Assembly: GCF_016862215.1 (NCBI RefSeq)
Contig: NZ_BOMN01000086.1
Span: 1-64,000 of the forward strand
DNA length: 64,000 bases
Reading direction: 5' to 3'
From: Winogradskya humida
Lineage (GTDB): Bacteria; Actinomycetota; Actinomycetes; Mycobacteriales; Micromonosporaceae
Numbering within the stretch: the first letter of the stretch is position 1; every line of letters begins with the position of its first letter. A program made the position numbers and the translations under genes. This document shows, piece by piece, positions 8,801 to 15,656 of this stretch. The notes under the pieces are model-generated. The model did no database searches, had not been told where the DNA came from, and saw only the letters and a list, made by a program, of their open reading frames with translations.

Positions 8801-9669
8801 CCGGAGTAGTCCTCCATCGTCAGCTCGTTGCGGCGGGCGCGCCGGACCACGTCCTCATACGCCTGCCAGAACTGCCGGAAGTCCATCTGCTCGCAGTTCT
8901 TGATCGACGGGACGACCAGCGAGCGCGAGCCGTCCTTCTTCTTCATGTCGATCGCGATGCCGAGGTTGATGTGCTCGGGCTGCACGAGTGACGGCTTGCC
9001 GTCGACCTTGGCGAACGAGCTGTTCATCTCGGGGTGGGCCACCACCGCGCGGATCAGCGCCCAGCCGATGAGGTGGGTGAAGCTGACCTTGCCACCCCGC
9101 CCGCGGGAGAGGTGGTTGTTGATCACGATGCGGTTGTCGACCATGAGCTTGGCCGGGATGGCGCGCACCGACGTGGCGGTCGGCACCTCCAGCGAGGCGT
9201 CCATGTTGCGGACGATGCTGGCGGCGACACCGCGCAGGGTGGTGACCTTGGCGCCTTCCGGAGCGGCAGCGGCCGTCTTCTCCGAAGCGGGAGCAGCCTT
9301 GGGCGCCGGCGCGGCCGGTGCCTTCGGAGCCGGAGCCTGGGCCGGCTTCGGCGCAGGCGCAGGTGGCGTCGGCACGGTCGGCTTGACCGGAGCGACGGTT
9401 GTGGCGGCCGGGGCATCGGTGCCGGCCTTTTCAGCTGTGGCCTTCGCGTTCGCGGCGGTGGCCTCATCGGGTGTCACGATGGAGCCCGAGGCCATGGCCG
9501 GCTTGTAATCGGCGAAGAAGTCATGCCACGCGGGGTCGACGCTGGTGGGGTCGGCCAGGTAGCGCTGGTACATCTCGTCGACGATCCACTCGTTCGGACC
9601 GAAGTCTGCGAGCGGATTCTCATGCGAAGTCTGCTGGGTCGACACTTCCGTGTTCGCCTCTTTCACCAT
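5899..9669 (-). CDS. kgd: Multifunctional 2-oxoglutarate dehydrogenase E1 / decarboxylase (Kgd/OdhA type)
   Basis: This 1256-aa fused enzyme of the TCA cycle oxidatively decarboxylates 2-oxoglutarate within the actinobacterial PDH/ODH supercomplex. It has the N-terminal segment ENPLADFGPNEWIVDEMYQR, an Ala/Pro-rich linker (about 55-130), an E2-type acyltransferase domain ending near TYDHRVIQGAQSG (about 350), and the ThDP-binding E1 domain to the C-terminus, with GDAAFAGQGVV and RRRGHNEGDDPSMTNP. There is no lipoyl domain, as expected for the family. ATG 9669 opens the frame, but GTG 9645 (STQQTSHENPL) has a GAGG upstream and may be the real start. In relatives it is inhibited by an FHA protein (GarA/OdhI), which is not encoded nearby. 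Confidence 0.97.
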   Translation of the reverse strand: MVKEANTEVSTQQTSHENPLADFGPNEWIVDEMYQRYLADPTSVDPAWHDFFADYKPAMASGSIVTPDEATAANAKATAEKAGTDAPAATTVAPVKPTVPTPPAPAPKPAQAPAPKAPAAPAPKAAPASEKTAAAAPEGAKVTTLRGVAASIVRNMDASLEVPTATSVRAIPAKLMVDNRIVINNHLSRGRGGKVSFTHLIGWALIRAVVAHPEMNSSFAKVDGKPSLVQPEHINLGIAIDMKKKDGSRSLVVPSIKNCEQMDFRQFWQAYEDVVRRARRNELTMEDYSGTTISLTNPGGIGTVHSIPRLLTGQSAIIGVGAMEYPAPYAGMSDEMLTDHGVSKVTTLTSTYDHRVIQGAQSGEFLKAMHEFLLGEHSFYDDIFTALRIPYEPVRWVRDVARTSEGQIDKAARVVELIHAYRVRGHLMADTDPLEFEIRRHPDLDVLQHGLTLWDLDRTFPVGGFAGKQRMKLRDVLGVLRDTYCRRVGIEYMHIQGPEERRWIQDRIEIKYEKPDQEEQKHILSRLNAAEAFETFLQTKYVGQKRFSLEGGESLIPLLDAVLEDSAEAGLDETVIGMAHRGRLNVLANIVGKPYEKIFNEFEGQMDPKSAHGSGDVKYHLGQTGKYTTPDEQHSTTVSVVANPSHLETVDPVLEGIVRAKQDRLDLGLHGYTVLPVLVHGDAAFAGQGVVAETLNLSQLRGYRTGGTIHVVVNNQVGFTTAPEYSRSSLYSTDVARMIQAPIFHVNGDDPEAVVRVAKLAFEYRQAFNKDVVIDLVCYRRRGHNEGDDPSMTNPRMYEIIDTKRSVRKLYTEELIGRGDITVDGAQEQLRDYQTKLEGVFKATRDTAGSPPRVRPPLAEEPEPQVDTAIEASTVKAVGEAHLDLPEGFTPHKRVQQLIERRAKMSTEGGIDWGFGELIAFGSLLSQGVTVRLAGQDSKRGTFVSRHAALVDAKTGDDFLPLSTLATGNARFFAHDSLLSEYAAMGFEYGYSVENPDALVLWEAQFGDFVNGAQSIVDEFLSSGEAKWGQRNSLVLLLPHGMEGQGPDHSSGRPERFLQLCAQDNMRVANPTTPANYFHLLRRQALSSKKKPLIVFSPKSLLRHKLAVSSVADFTTGTFQPVLADAGINGTPLDAAAVNRVLLCSGKVYYDLFQARAERGSSDTAIIRMEQIYPLPVEELKAVLSQYPNAEDFAWVQEEPANQGAWSFVALNLLEHLEGVRLRRISRPAAAAPAVGSAKMHEAEQAALVEAALPRP

Positions 9670-9720
9670 CTTGTCAGCACGCGACGTTCGTCACACACGG
9701 GACGAAGGATTCGGCGTCAA

Positions 9721-9746
9721 GGCTACGCCGTGATGGAGGCGTAGCC
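9721..9746 (-). terminator. Hairpin downstream of the ABC-2 transporter operon
   Basis: A 9-bp perfect stem (GGCTACGCC, 9721-9729, with GGCGTAGCC, 9738-9746) and an 8-nt loop follow the minus-strand permease stop (9812). It is a plausible intrinsic terminator with no T-run. Confidence 0.5.
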
Positions 9747-9811
9747 ATGCGCACGTCCGGTCTGTGACTAACGCCCGCCACCGAAGTGAGATGTGTGAGG
9801 CGTCGGATACG

Positions 9812-10636
9812 TCAGGTGATGTCGCGTTTCTTGGTGATGATGGTGCCCACGATGCCCGCGACCAGTGCGTACACGATGAGAACCGCCGCGCCGACCCATC
9901 TGGGCGGGTTTCCGGGCAACTCCGTGCCGCTCACCATGAGCTGAGAGGCCAGCCCGGGGATGAGGACCTGGAGGTTCTGGAACCAGTCGCCGAAGCGGTC
10001 GCCGATCAGCTGGAAGATGATCGCGGCGCCGAGGAACCCGATCACGTAGATCAGGCTGAGCGTGATCGTGGCGGCGAGCTGGCTGCGGATCAGGATGCCC
10101 GCGCCGACGCCGAGGATGGCCCAGATGCCGTACGCGAGCCCGTTGAGCAGGATCGCCCGCCACACCGCTCCCTCGCCCAGCTGGGCGCCGACGTCGAGCG
10201 AGGAGAGGATCAGCGGCGTCACGATCAGGTTGAGAACGGTCGTGATCACCCAGAAGAGCAGCCCGAAGACGACGCCGGCACCGAGCTTGGCCAGCACGAC
10301 CGTCTCCCGGCGCGGGGTCAGCAGGAAGGTCGTCGTCGCGGTCTGGTGGAAATATTCGCTGGTCGACAGGATCGCGGTCAGCAGCATGACCATCAGCACG
10401 CCGAAGAACTGGCCGCTGGTGTAGAGGTTGGTCGCCACGTTGACGGCCTCGCCGGCGACCCGCACCTGCTCGGCGGTCTCGGCGTCCATGCCGGTGGTGT
10501 CGACGTCGAGGGTGGCGCTGGCGGTGAGCCAGTTGATGCCCGTGGTCAGGGCCCAGAGCACCAGGGTGACGATGCCGAAGACCCACCAGGTGCTGGTGGT
10601 CCAGATCTTGAGCAGCTCGGCGCGGAGCAGTTTCAT
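9812..10636 (-). CDS. ABC-2 type transporter permease
   Basis: This 274-aa integral membrane protein has about six hydrophobic helices, starting after MKLLRAELLKIWTTSTWWVFG, which is a typical ABC-2 exporter N-terminus. A large extracytoplasmic loop follows helix 1 (about residues 36-75), as in NatB/YhgE-like permeases. It overlaps the ATPase gene by ATGA (10633-10636), so the two form a translationally coupled exporter. The substrate is unknown; drug, lipid or peptide export or self-resistance are typical of such pairs. Confidence 0.9.
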   Translation of the reverse strand: MKLLRAELLKIWTTSTWWVFGIVTLVLWALTTGINWLTASATLDVDTTGMDAETAEQVRVAGEAVNVATNLYTSGQFFGVLMVMLLTAILSTSEYFHQTATTTFLLTPRRETVVLAKLGAGVVFGLLFWVITTVLNLIVTPLILSSLDVGAQLGEGAVWRAILLNGLAYGIWAILGVGAGILIRSQLAATITLSLIYVIGFLGAAIIFQLIGDRFGDWFQNLQVLIPGLASQLMVSGTELPGNPPRWVGAAVLIVYALVAGIVGTIITKKRDIT

Positions 10637-11550
10637 CGGATATCCGCCTTTCCGGCCGTGAGCTGCAGGAAGACCTGTTCGAGGTCGGCCTTCTCGCCGG
10701 TGAGCTCGTGCAGCTCGATTCCGGAGGTGAAGGCGATGTGCCCGATCCGGGCCGGGTCGAGCCCGGTCACCGAGAGGGCCTCGTCGGGCAGCGTGGTGAC
10801 GTGGCCGGTGGCCGCCGTCAGGGCCGCGGCCAGGTCGGCGGGCCTCGGGGTGCGCACGCGGACGACGGCGCCGCCGCCCATGGAACCCAGCACCTCGCCG
10901 ACCGGGCCCTGCCGGATCAGCTTCCCGGCCGCGATGATCACCACGTCATCGGCGAGCTGCTGCATCTCGGCGAGCAGGTGGCTGGAGACCAGGACCGTGC
11001 GGCCCTGCACGGCGAGCGCCTTGAGCAGGTCGCGCATCCAGCGGATGCCCTCGGGGTCGAGCCCGTTGGCGGGCTCGTCGAGGATCAGCACCTGCGGGTT
11101 GCCGAGCAGCGCGGCGGCGATGCCCAGGCGCTGCTTCATGCCGAGCGAGTAGCCCTTGAACTTGCGCTTGGCGGCGGGGGTGAGCCCCACGCGGGCAAGC
11201 GCCTCGTCGGCTGCGGAAGCGGGCAGCCCGGCGGCGGTGGCGATCACCCGGAGGTGGTTGCGGCCGGTGCGGCCCTTGTGCGCGCCGGACGCCTCGAGCA
11301 GGGCGCCGACGTGCTTGATCGGCTCGTCGAGGTCCTTGTAGGCGACCCCGCCGAACAGCGCGTTGCCCGAGCTGGGGGTGACCAGGCCGAGCATCATGCG
11401 CAGCGTGGTGGTCTTGCCGGCACCGTTGGGGCCGAGGAAGCCGGTGACCCGGCCCGGCTGCACGGTGAAAGATAGATCGTCAACAGCGCGGAGCTGTTTG
11501 TACTGCTTCGTGAGATGGGAGACGACAATCTCCCCTGACCTGGCCGTCAA
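10633..11550 (-). CDS. ABC-2 exporter ATP-binding protein
   Basis: This 305-aa ATPase partners the adjacent permease. Walker A is LGPNGAGKTTTLRMM (about 39-53), the signature is YSLGMKQRLGIAAAL, Walker B is LILDEPANGLDPEG and the H-loop is VLVSSHLL. The C-terminal portion (about 215-305) is the variable domain of drug- and antibiotic-type exporters. The start is TTG at 11550, well supported by GGGGAGGA eight bases upstream. No regulator gene is adjacent. Confidence 0.93.
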   Translation of the reverse strand: MTARSGEIVVSHLTKQYKQLRAVDDLSFTVQPGRVTGFLGPNGAGKTTTLRMMLGLVTPSSGNALFGGVAYKDLDEPIKHVGALLEASGAHKGRTGRNHLRVIATAAGLPASAADEALARVGLTPAAKRKFKGYSLGMKQRLGIAAALLGNPQVLILDEPANGLDPEGIRWMRDLLKALAVQGRTVLVSSHLLAEMQQLADDVVIIAAGKLIRQGPVGEVLGSMGGGAVVRVRTPRPADLAAALTAATGHVTTLPDEALSVTGLDPARIGHIAFTSGIELHELTGEKADLEQVFLQLTAGKADIR

Positions 11551-11695
11551 CGTGGGTTCCTCCCCGTGGGCTGAGGACTGAACCTACCGGGTGGGGTCCA
11601 CTCCGGCTGCCCCGCGACATGCCGTTCACTCATCTGTCATCCGAGTCCACCTGGACCGACACGCCGACGGCAATCACGGCCGTTACACAGGTCAC

Positions 11696-12457
11696 ATGAC
11701 GGTACTCATGACCGCCGCCGCACCCATCGGGACCAGCGGCTACTCACTCCTGATCGCGGACGACGCGGATCAGGTCGCCGCCGCACAGCGGCTGCGCCAC
11801 AACGTCTTCGCCGGTGAACTCGGCGCCACCCTCCGGACCGAGACCGACGGCCGCGACGTCGACGAGTTCGACGAATTCTGTGACCACCTCATCGTCCGGG
11901 ACGACGGCACCGGCGAAGTCGTCGGCACCTATCGGATGATGACCCCCAAGGGCGCCGAGCGCGCCGGCCGCCGCTACGGCGACGGCGAGTTCAACATGAG
12001 CGGCCTCGGCCCGCTGCGTGACCAGCTCGTCGAGACGGGACGCTCCTGTGTGCACCCCGACCACCGCTCCGGCGCCGTGGTCAACCTCATGTGGGCCGGG
12101 CTCGCGCGCTACCTGCACCTCAACAACCTGCGCTGGCTCGGTGGCTGCGCGTCGGTCTCGCTCGACGACGGCGGCGCCACGGCGGCCGGGGTCTGGGCGC
12201 GGGTGCAGAACAAGAACATGTCGCCGCCCGCACTGCGCGTGCAGCCGCGACGCAACTGGCTCGCTGAGACCGAGCTCGTCGGTGACCCCAAGGTGCAGGC
12301 GCCGCCCCTGCTCAAGGGGTATCTGCGACTCGGCAGCTGGGTGTGCGGGGAGCCCGCGTACGACCCGGACTTCAACTGCGCCGACTTCTACGTGCTGTTC
12401 TCCATGGACCGGATGGACCCGCGGTACCGCCGGCACTTCCTCGGAGCCACGCGATGA
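11696..12457 (+). CDS. OlsB-like N-acyltransferase (GNAT/hemolysin-like fold)
   Basis: This 253-aa cytoplasmic protein belongs to the Acetyltransf_5 family, which includes ornithine-(acyl-ACP) N-acyltransferase OlsB. Family features seen are AAQRLRHNVFAGELGA (about 24-39), DEFCDHLIVRD, VVGTYRMMTP, and the core ETGRSCVHPDHRSGAVVNLM followed by WLGGCASVSL. It is slightly shorter than many OlsB proteins. ATG 11696 is chosen; upstream codons lack conservation. Its last bases overlap the PlsC-like gene (ATGA at 12454), matching the olsB-olsA order of ornithine-lipid biosynthesis. That role is inferred from pairing and family, not proven. Confidence 0.85.
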   Translation: MTVLMTAAAPIGTSGYSLLIADDADQVAAAQRLRHNVFAGELGATLRTETDGRDVDEFDEFCDHLIVRDDGTGEVVGTYRMMTPKGAERAGRRYGDGEFNMSGLGPLRDQLVETGRSCVHPDHRSGAVVNLMWAGLARYLHLNNLRWLGGCASVSLDDGGATAAGVWARVQNKNMSPPALRVQPRRNWLAETELVGDPKVQAPPLLKGYLRLGSWVCGEPAYDPDFNCADFYVLFSMDRMDPRYRRHFLGATR

Positions 12458-13221
12458 TGTGGCGACCGGTGTCGGACTGCGGTTCCCACTGCATCCCTGG
12501 CGGTGACCCGGCAACAAGCCGGGTCACGAGGGTGGTGCGGTTGGTGGCAGCTGCGGGCGTACTGATCAGCAGTCTGGTCGTGGTGCCGCTCACCCGTGGT
12601 GCCGCCCTGCGGTCGGTCGCCCGCGCCCTGCTCGCGGCCCTGGGGGTCAAGCTGGTGTGGCGCGGCCCGGCGCCGCGACGGGGCAGCCTGCTGGTCGCCA
12701 ACCACGTCTCCTTCCTGGACATCCTCGCCCTGCTCGCGGTGACGCCGGTCCGCCTTGTCGCCAAGAGCGAGGTGGGCACCTGGCCGCTGGTCGGCGCGGT
12801 TGCCAAGGCGGGTGGGGCGATCTTCCTGGACCGCTCGCGGCCCCGGACCCTGCCGCTCGCGGTGGCCGATGTGGCTGCCTCGCTGCGGGCCGGTCGTTCG
12901 GTCGCGGTCTTCCCGGAGGGCACCACCTTCTGCGGTGCCGAGCGGGGTAAGTTCAGGCCCGCGGTGTTCCAGGCCGCCGTTGACGCCGGCGTCCCCGTCG
13001 TGCCGATCTCCATCAGGTACGCCTCCCCGGCGGCAGCCTTCATCGGTGACGACACGCTATGGTCCTCGATACGGCGTGTGGTTGCCCTGCGTGGGCTGAC
13101 CGTGACCCTCGTCGGTTCGCCGGCGCTGCGTCCCGAGCCGGGAGCCGATCGCCGGGTGCTCGCACGCGCGGCCCAGGCCTCAGCCGGTCTGCGTTCGACG
13201 AAATTCGAGCTGGCCGCTTAG
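12454..13221 (+). CDS. 1-acyl-glycerol-3-phosphate acyltransferase-like (OlsA/PlsC family)
   Basis: This 255-aa acyltransferase has an N-terminal membrane anchor (VVRLVAAAGVLISSLVVVPL, about 30-50). It has the LPLAT motifs NHVSFLD (the HX4D catalytic pair), GAIFLDRS, and FPEGTTFCG for phosphate binding. It is translationally coupled to the OlsB-like gene by ATGA, which suggests it adds the second acyl chain to lyso-ornithine lipid. An ordinary lysophosphatidate acyltransferase role is the alternative. Two ATGs in tandem (12454, 12457) are possible starts. Confidence 0.85.
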   Translation: MMWRPVSDCGSHCIPGGDPATSRVTRVVRLVAAAGVLISSLVVVPLTRGAALRSVARALLAALGVKLVWRGPAPRRGSLLVANHVSFLDILALLAVTPVRLVAKSEVGTWPLVGAVAKAGGAIFLDRSRPRTLPLAVADVAASLRAGRSVAVFPEGTTFCGAERGKFRPAVFQAAVDAGVPVVPISIRYASPAAAFIGDDTLWSSIRRVVALRGLTVTLVGSPALRPEPGADRRVLARAAQASAGLRSTKFELAA

Positions 13222-13227
13222 CAGGCT

Positions 13228-13255
13228 CACAGAAAACTTTCAGGCAACGTGCAGG
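13228..13255 (+). promoter_or_regulatory. Direct-repeat box upstream of the response regulator (copy 1)
   Basis: CACAGAAAAC is followed by TTTCAGG, seven bases and CAGG, so the two CAGG cores are 11 bp apart, about one helical turn. A nearly identical 28-bp element lies upstream of htrA (15596-15623). Tandem half-sites at 11-bp spacing are typical of OmpR-family regulators. The box ends about 33 bp before the ATG at 13289. Autoregulation is inferred. Confidence 0.7.
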
Positions 13256-13288
13256 CCGAGCGCAGCGACCTGCGTGAGGATGGGTCGC

Positions 13289-14002
13289 ATGGCTACCCAG
13301 ACCCATGGAAAGCAGAGCGAGGCGAAGCTCCTCGTGGTCGAGGACGACGCGAACATTCTCGAGCTGCTCTCCGCCAGCCTGCGGTTCGCGGGATTCGACG
13401 TCAGCACCGCGACCAGCGGCAGCGCCGCGGTCACCGCGGCCAAGAACGCCGCCCCCGACCTCGTGGTGCTGGACGTGATGCTGCCCGACCTCGACGGCTT
13501 CGAGGTGATCCGGCTGATGCGCGAGGGTGGCGCGCGCACCCCGGTGGTCTTCCTCACCGCCCGTGACGGCACCGACGACAAGATCCGCGGGCTCACGCTC
13601 GGTGGCGACGACTACGTCACCAAGCCGTTCAGCCTGGAGGAGCTCACGGCCCGCATCCGGGCCGTGCTGCGCCGCACCACGGCCGGGGACGAGGAGCCGT
13701 CGCGGCTGGTCTTCGCCGACCTCGAGCTCGACGAGGAGACGCACGAGGTCTACCGGGCCGGTCAGCGTGTCCAGCTCTCGCCGACCGAGTTCAAGCTCCT
13801 GCGCTACCTGATGCTCAACGCCAACCGGGTGCTCTCCAAGGCGCAGATACTGGATCACGTGTGGAAGTACGACTTCCGCGGCGACGACAACATCGTGGAG
13901 TCCTACATCTCCTACCTGCGGCGCAAGGTCGACAACGTGCAGCCGCGCCTGATCCACACCCTGCGTGGCGTCGGGTACGTGTTGCGCAAACCGGCCGCCT
14001 GA
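13289..14002 (+). CDS. OmpR/PhoB-family response regulator (MprA/CssR-like)
   Basis: This protein of about 237 aa has a receiver domain (KLLVVEDDANI, phospho-acceptor Asp in VVLDVMLPDLDG, switch Thr in VFLTARDG, Lys in DDYVTKPFS). It also has a winged-helix DNA-binding domain (LSPTEFKLLRYLMLN ... YISYLRRKVD ... IHTLRGVGYVL). ATG 13289 is preceded by GAGG at nine bases; ATG 13280 is also possible. The kinase gene follows after 7 bp and htrA comes next. A shared box upstream of this gene and htrA points to an autoregulated envelope-stress system analogous to mycobacterial MprAB-PepD. That equivalence is inference. Confidence 0.92.
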   Translation: MATQTHGKQSEAKLLVVEDDANILELLSASLRFAGFDVSTATSGSAAVTAAKNAAPDLVVLDVMLPDLDGFEVIRLMREGGARTPVVFLTARDGTDDKIRGLTLGGDDYVTKPFSLEELTARIRAVLRRTTAGDEEPSRLVFADLELDEETHEVYRAGQRVQLSPTEFKLLRYLMLNANRVLSKAQILDHVWKYDFRGDDNIVESYISYLRRKVDNVQPRLIHTLRGVGYVLRKPAA

Positions 14003-14009
14003 GCCCGGC

Positions 14010-15575
14010 ATGGAACTCGCCCAGCGGGTCCGCAGCCACGTACCGAACAAGACCGGGCTCCGCCGGGTGCCACTGCGCACGAAACTCGTCGCGTCCGTGC
14101 TGGCGCTGGTCTTCGCCGCATTGACCCTGATCAGCGCGGCGAGCACGTATGCGCTGCACAACTACCTGATCGCGCGGCTCGACTCCCAGCTCGTCCAGTT
14201 CACGACCACGCTCGAGGGGCTGCGTCCGAACCAGGGCGTCGTTCCCCCCTCCGACTACTACGTGAACGTCACCACCATCAACGGCATCGGTGCGACCGAC
14301 AACGAGCGCTACGACACGAAGGTGTTCACCAGCCGTACCCAGCTGCCCCCGATCCTGACCGGGGTCGACCAGGTGAACGCCCACGTCGACAAGGCGTACA
14401 CGGTCAACTCGTCCGACGGCACGGTGCACTGGCGGATGCTGGTGACGTACACCCCGAACGGCTCGGTGCTGTACGTCGCCGAGCGCCTGGTCGGCATCGA
14501 CGACGCGATCACCCGGCTCGTCTGGGTCGACATCCTGGTCGGCGCGGGAGTGCTGTTCGCGCTGGCCGCTGTGGGTGCGGCGATCGTGCGGCAGAGCCTC
14601 ATCCCGCTCATGCAGATCGAGCGCACCGCGGCGGCGATCGCGGCCGGTGACCTCACCCAGCGGGTGCCCGACCCGGAGCCCGACGAGGGCGAGCCGCAGA
14701 CCGAGCTCGGCCGGCTGTCCCGCGCGCTGAACGCCATGCTCGCGCAGATCGAGGCCGCCTTCACGGCCCGGGCCCTCTCCGAGACGGCGGCGCGGGCTGC
14801 GGAGTCCCAGGCCAGGGACGCCGCCGAGGCGGCTCATGCTTCAGAAGCCCGGGCGGTGCGCTCCGAGGGGAAGATGCGGCAGTTCGTCGCGGACGCTTCC
14901 CACGAGTTGCGTACGCCCCTGACGTCGATCCGTGGCTTCGCGGAGCTCTACCGTCAGGGGGCGGTCAGCGAGCCGGAGGCCGTCGCCAAGCTCGTGCGCC
15001 GTATCGAGGACGAGGCATCCCGGATGGGTCTGCTCGTCGAGGATCTGCTGCTGCTCGCGCGGCTCGACCGGGAACGCCCGATCACGCTCGCGCCGGTGGA
15101 GCTTCCTGTGCTCGCGCTGGACGCCGTACAGGCCGCGGAGGCCGTCGCCCCCGAGCGGACGATCACGCTGGACGTGCGGGATCAGCCCGAGAACCTGATC
15201 GCGTACGGCGACGACGCCCGGCTGCGACAGGTGATCGGCAACCTGATGACCAACGCGCTGGTGCACACCCCGCCGGAGGCCGCGGTCACGCTGTCGCTGT
15301 CCAAGGCGCTGGGCAACCGGGCCGTCATAGAGATCTCCGACACCGGCCCCGGACTAAGCCCTGAGCAGCGTGAACACGTCTTCGAGCGGTTCTACCGGGC
15401 GGACGAGGCACGGACCCGGCGCACCGACCGGGCGGCCACCGGGACGGGGCTCGGGCTGGCCATCGTGGCGGCCATCGTGCGGGCCCACCACGGCACCGTC
15501 GAGGTCATCAGCGAGCCCGGGAAGGGCGCCACGTTCCGGGTCAGTCTGCCCGCGCTCGTCCCGGACGAATCCTGA
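14010..15575 (+). CDS. Sensor histidine kinase (HAMP-HisKA-HATPase)
   Basis: This 521-aa membrane kinase has TM1 at about 26-46, an extracytoplasmic sensor loop of about 115 residues, and TM2 at about 172-194. A HAMP domain (IAAGDLTQRVPDP) and a coiled-coil region (about 245-288) follow. HisKA carries His298 in FVADASHELRTPLTS, then come the ATPase N box (NLMTNALVHTPPE), G1 box (DTGPGLS) and G2 box (GTGLGLAIVAA). The loop contains no recognisable ligand domain. It is transcribed with the upstream regulator and is followed closely by htrA. It probably senses envelope or secretion stress and phosphorylates the adjacent OmpR-type regulator. Confidence 0.93.
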   Translation: MELAQRVRSHVPNKTGLRRVPLRTKLVASVLALVFAALTLISAASTYALHNYLIARLDSQLVQFTTTLEGLRPNQGVVPPSDYYVNVTTINGIGATDNERYDTKVFTSRTQLPPILTGVDQVNAHVDKAYTVNSSDGTVHWRMLVTYTPNGSVLYVAERLVGIDDAITRLVWVDILVGAGVLFALAAVGAAIVRQSLIPLMQIERTAAAIAAGDLTQRVPDPEPDEGEPQTELGRLSRALNAMLAQIEAAFTARALSETAARAAESQARDAAEAAHASEARAVRSEGKMRQFVADASHELRTPLTSIRGFAELYRQGAVSEPEAVAKLVRRIEDEASRMGLLVEDLLLLARLDRERPITLAPVELPVLALDAVQAAEAVAPERTITLDVRDQPENLIAYGDDARLRQVIGNLMTNALVHTPPEAAVTLSLSKALGNRAVIEISDTGPGLSPEQREHVFERFYRADEARTRRTDRAATGTGLGLAIVAAIVRAHHGTVEVISEPGKGATFRVSLPALVPDES

Positions 15576-15595
15576 TCTTCCGGTCATCCGCCATT

Positions 15596-15623
15596 CACAG
15601 AAAACCTTCAGGGCCAGCACAGG
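15596..15623 (+). promoter_or_regulatory. Direct-repeat box upstream of htrA (copy 2)
   Basis: CACAGAAAAC is followed by CTTCAGG, seven bases and CAGG. It matches the 13228-13255 element in length, spacing and most positions, while flanking DNA is unrelated. It ends about 30 bp before the htrA start and lies after the kinase stop, so htrA probably has its own regulated promoter. Confidence 0.7.
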
Positions 15624-15656
15624 TGACACGGATCGTCGAGGGGCAGTGTGGTGGAC

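Noticed and set aside
5701..8991. 1096-codon open frame on the + strand
   Set aside because: It is antisense to kgd and has the His/Arg/Val-rich composition produced by the complement of a GC-rich coding sequence; no domain or ribosome site.
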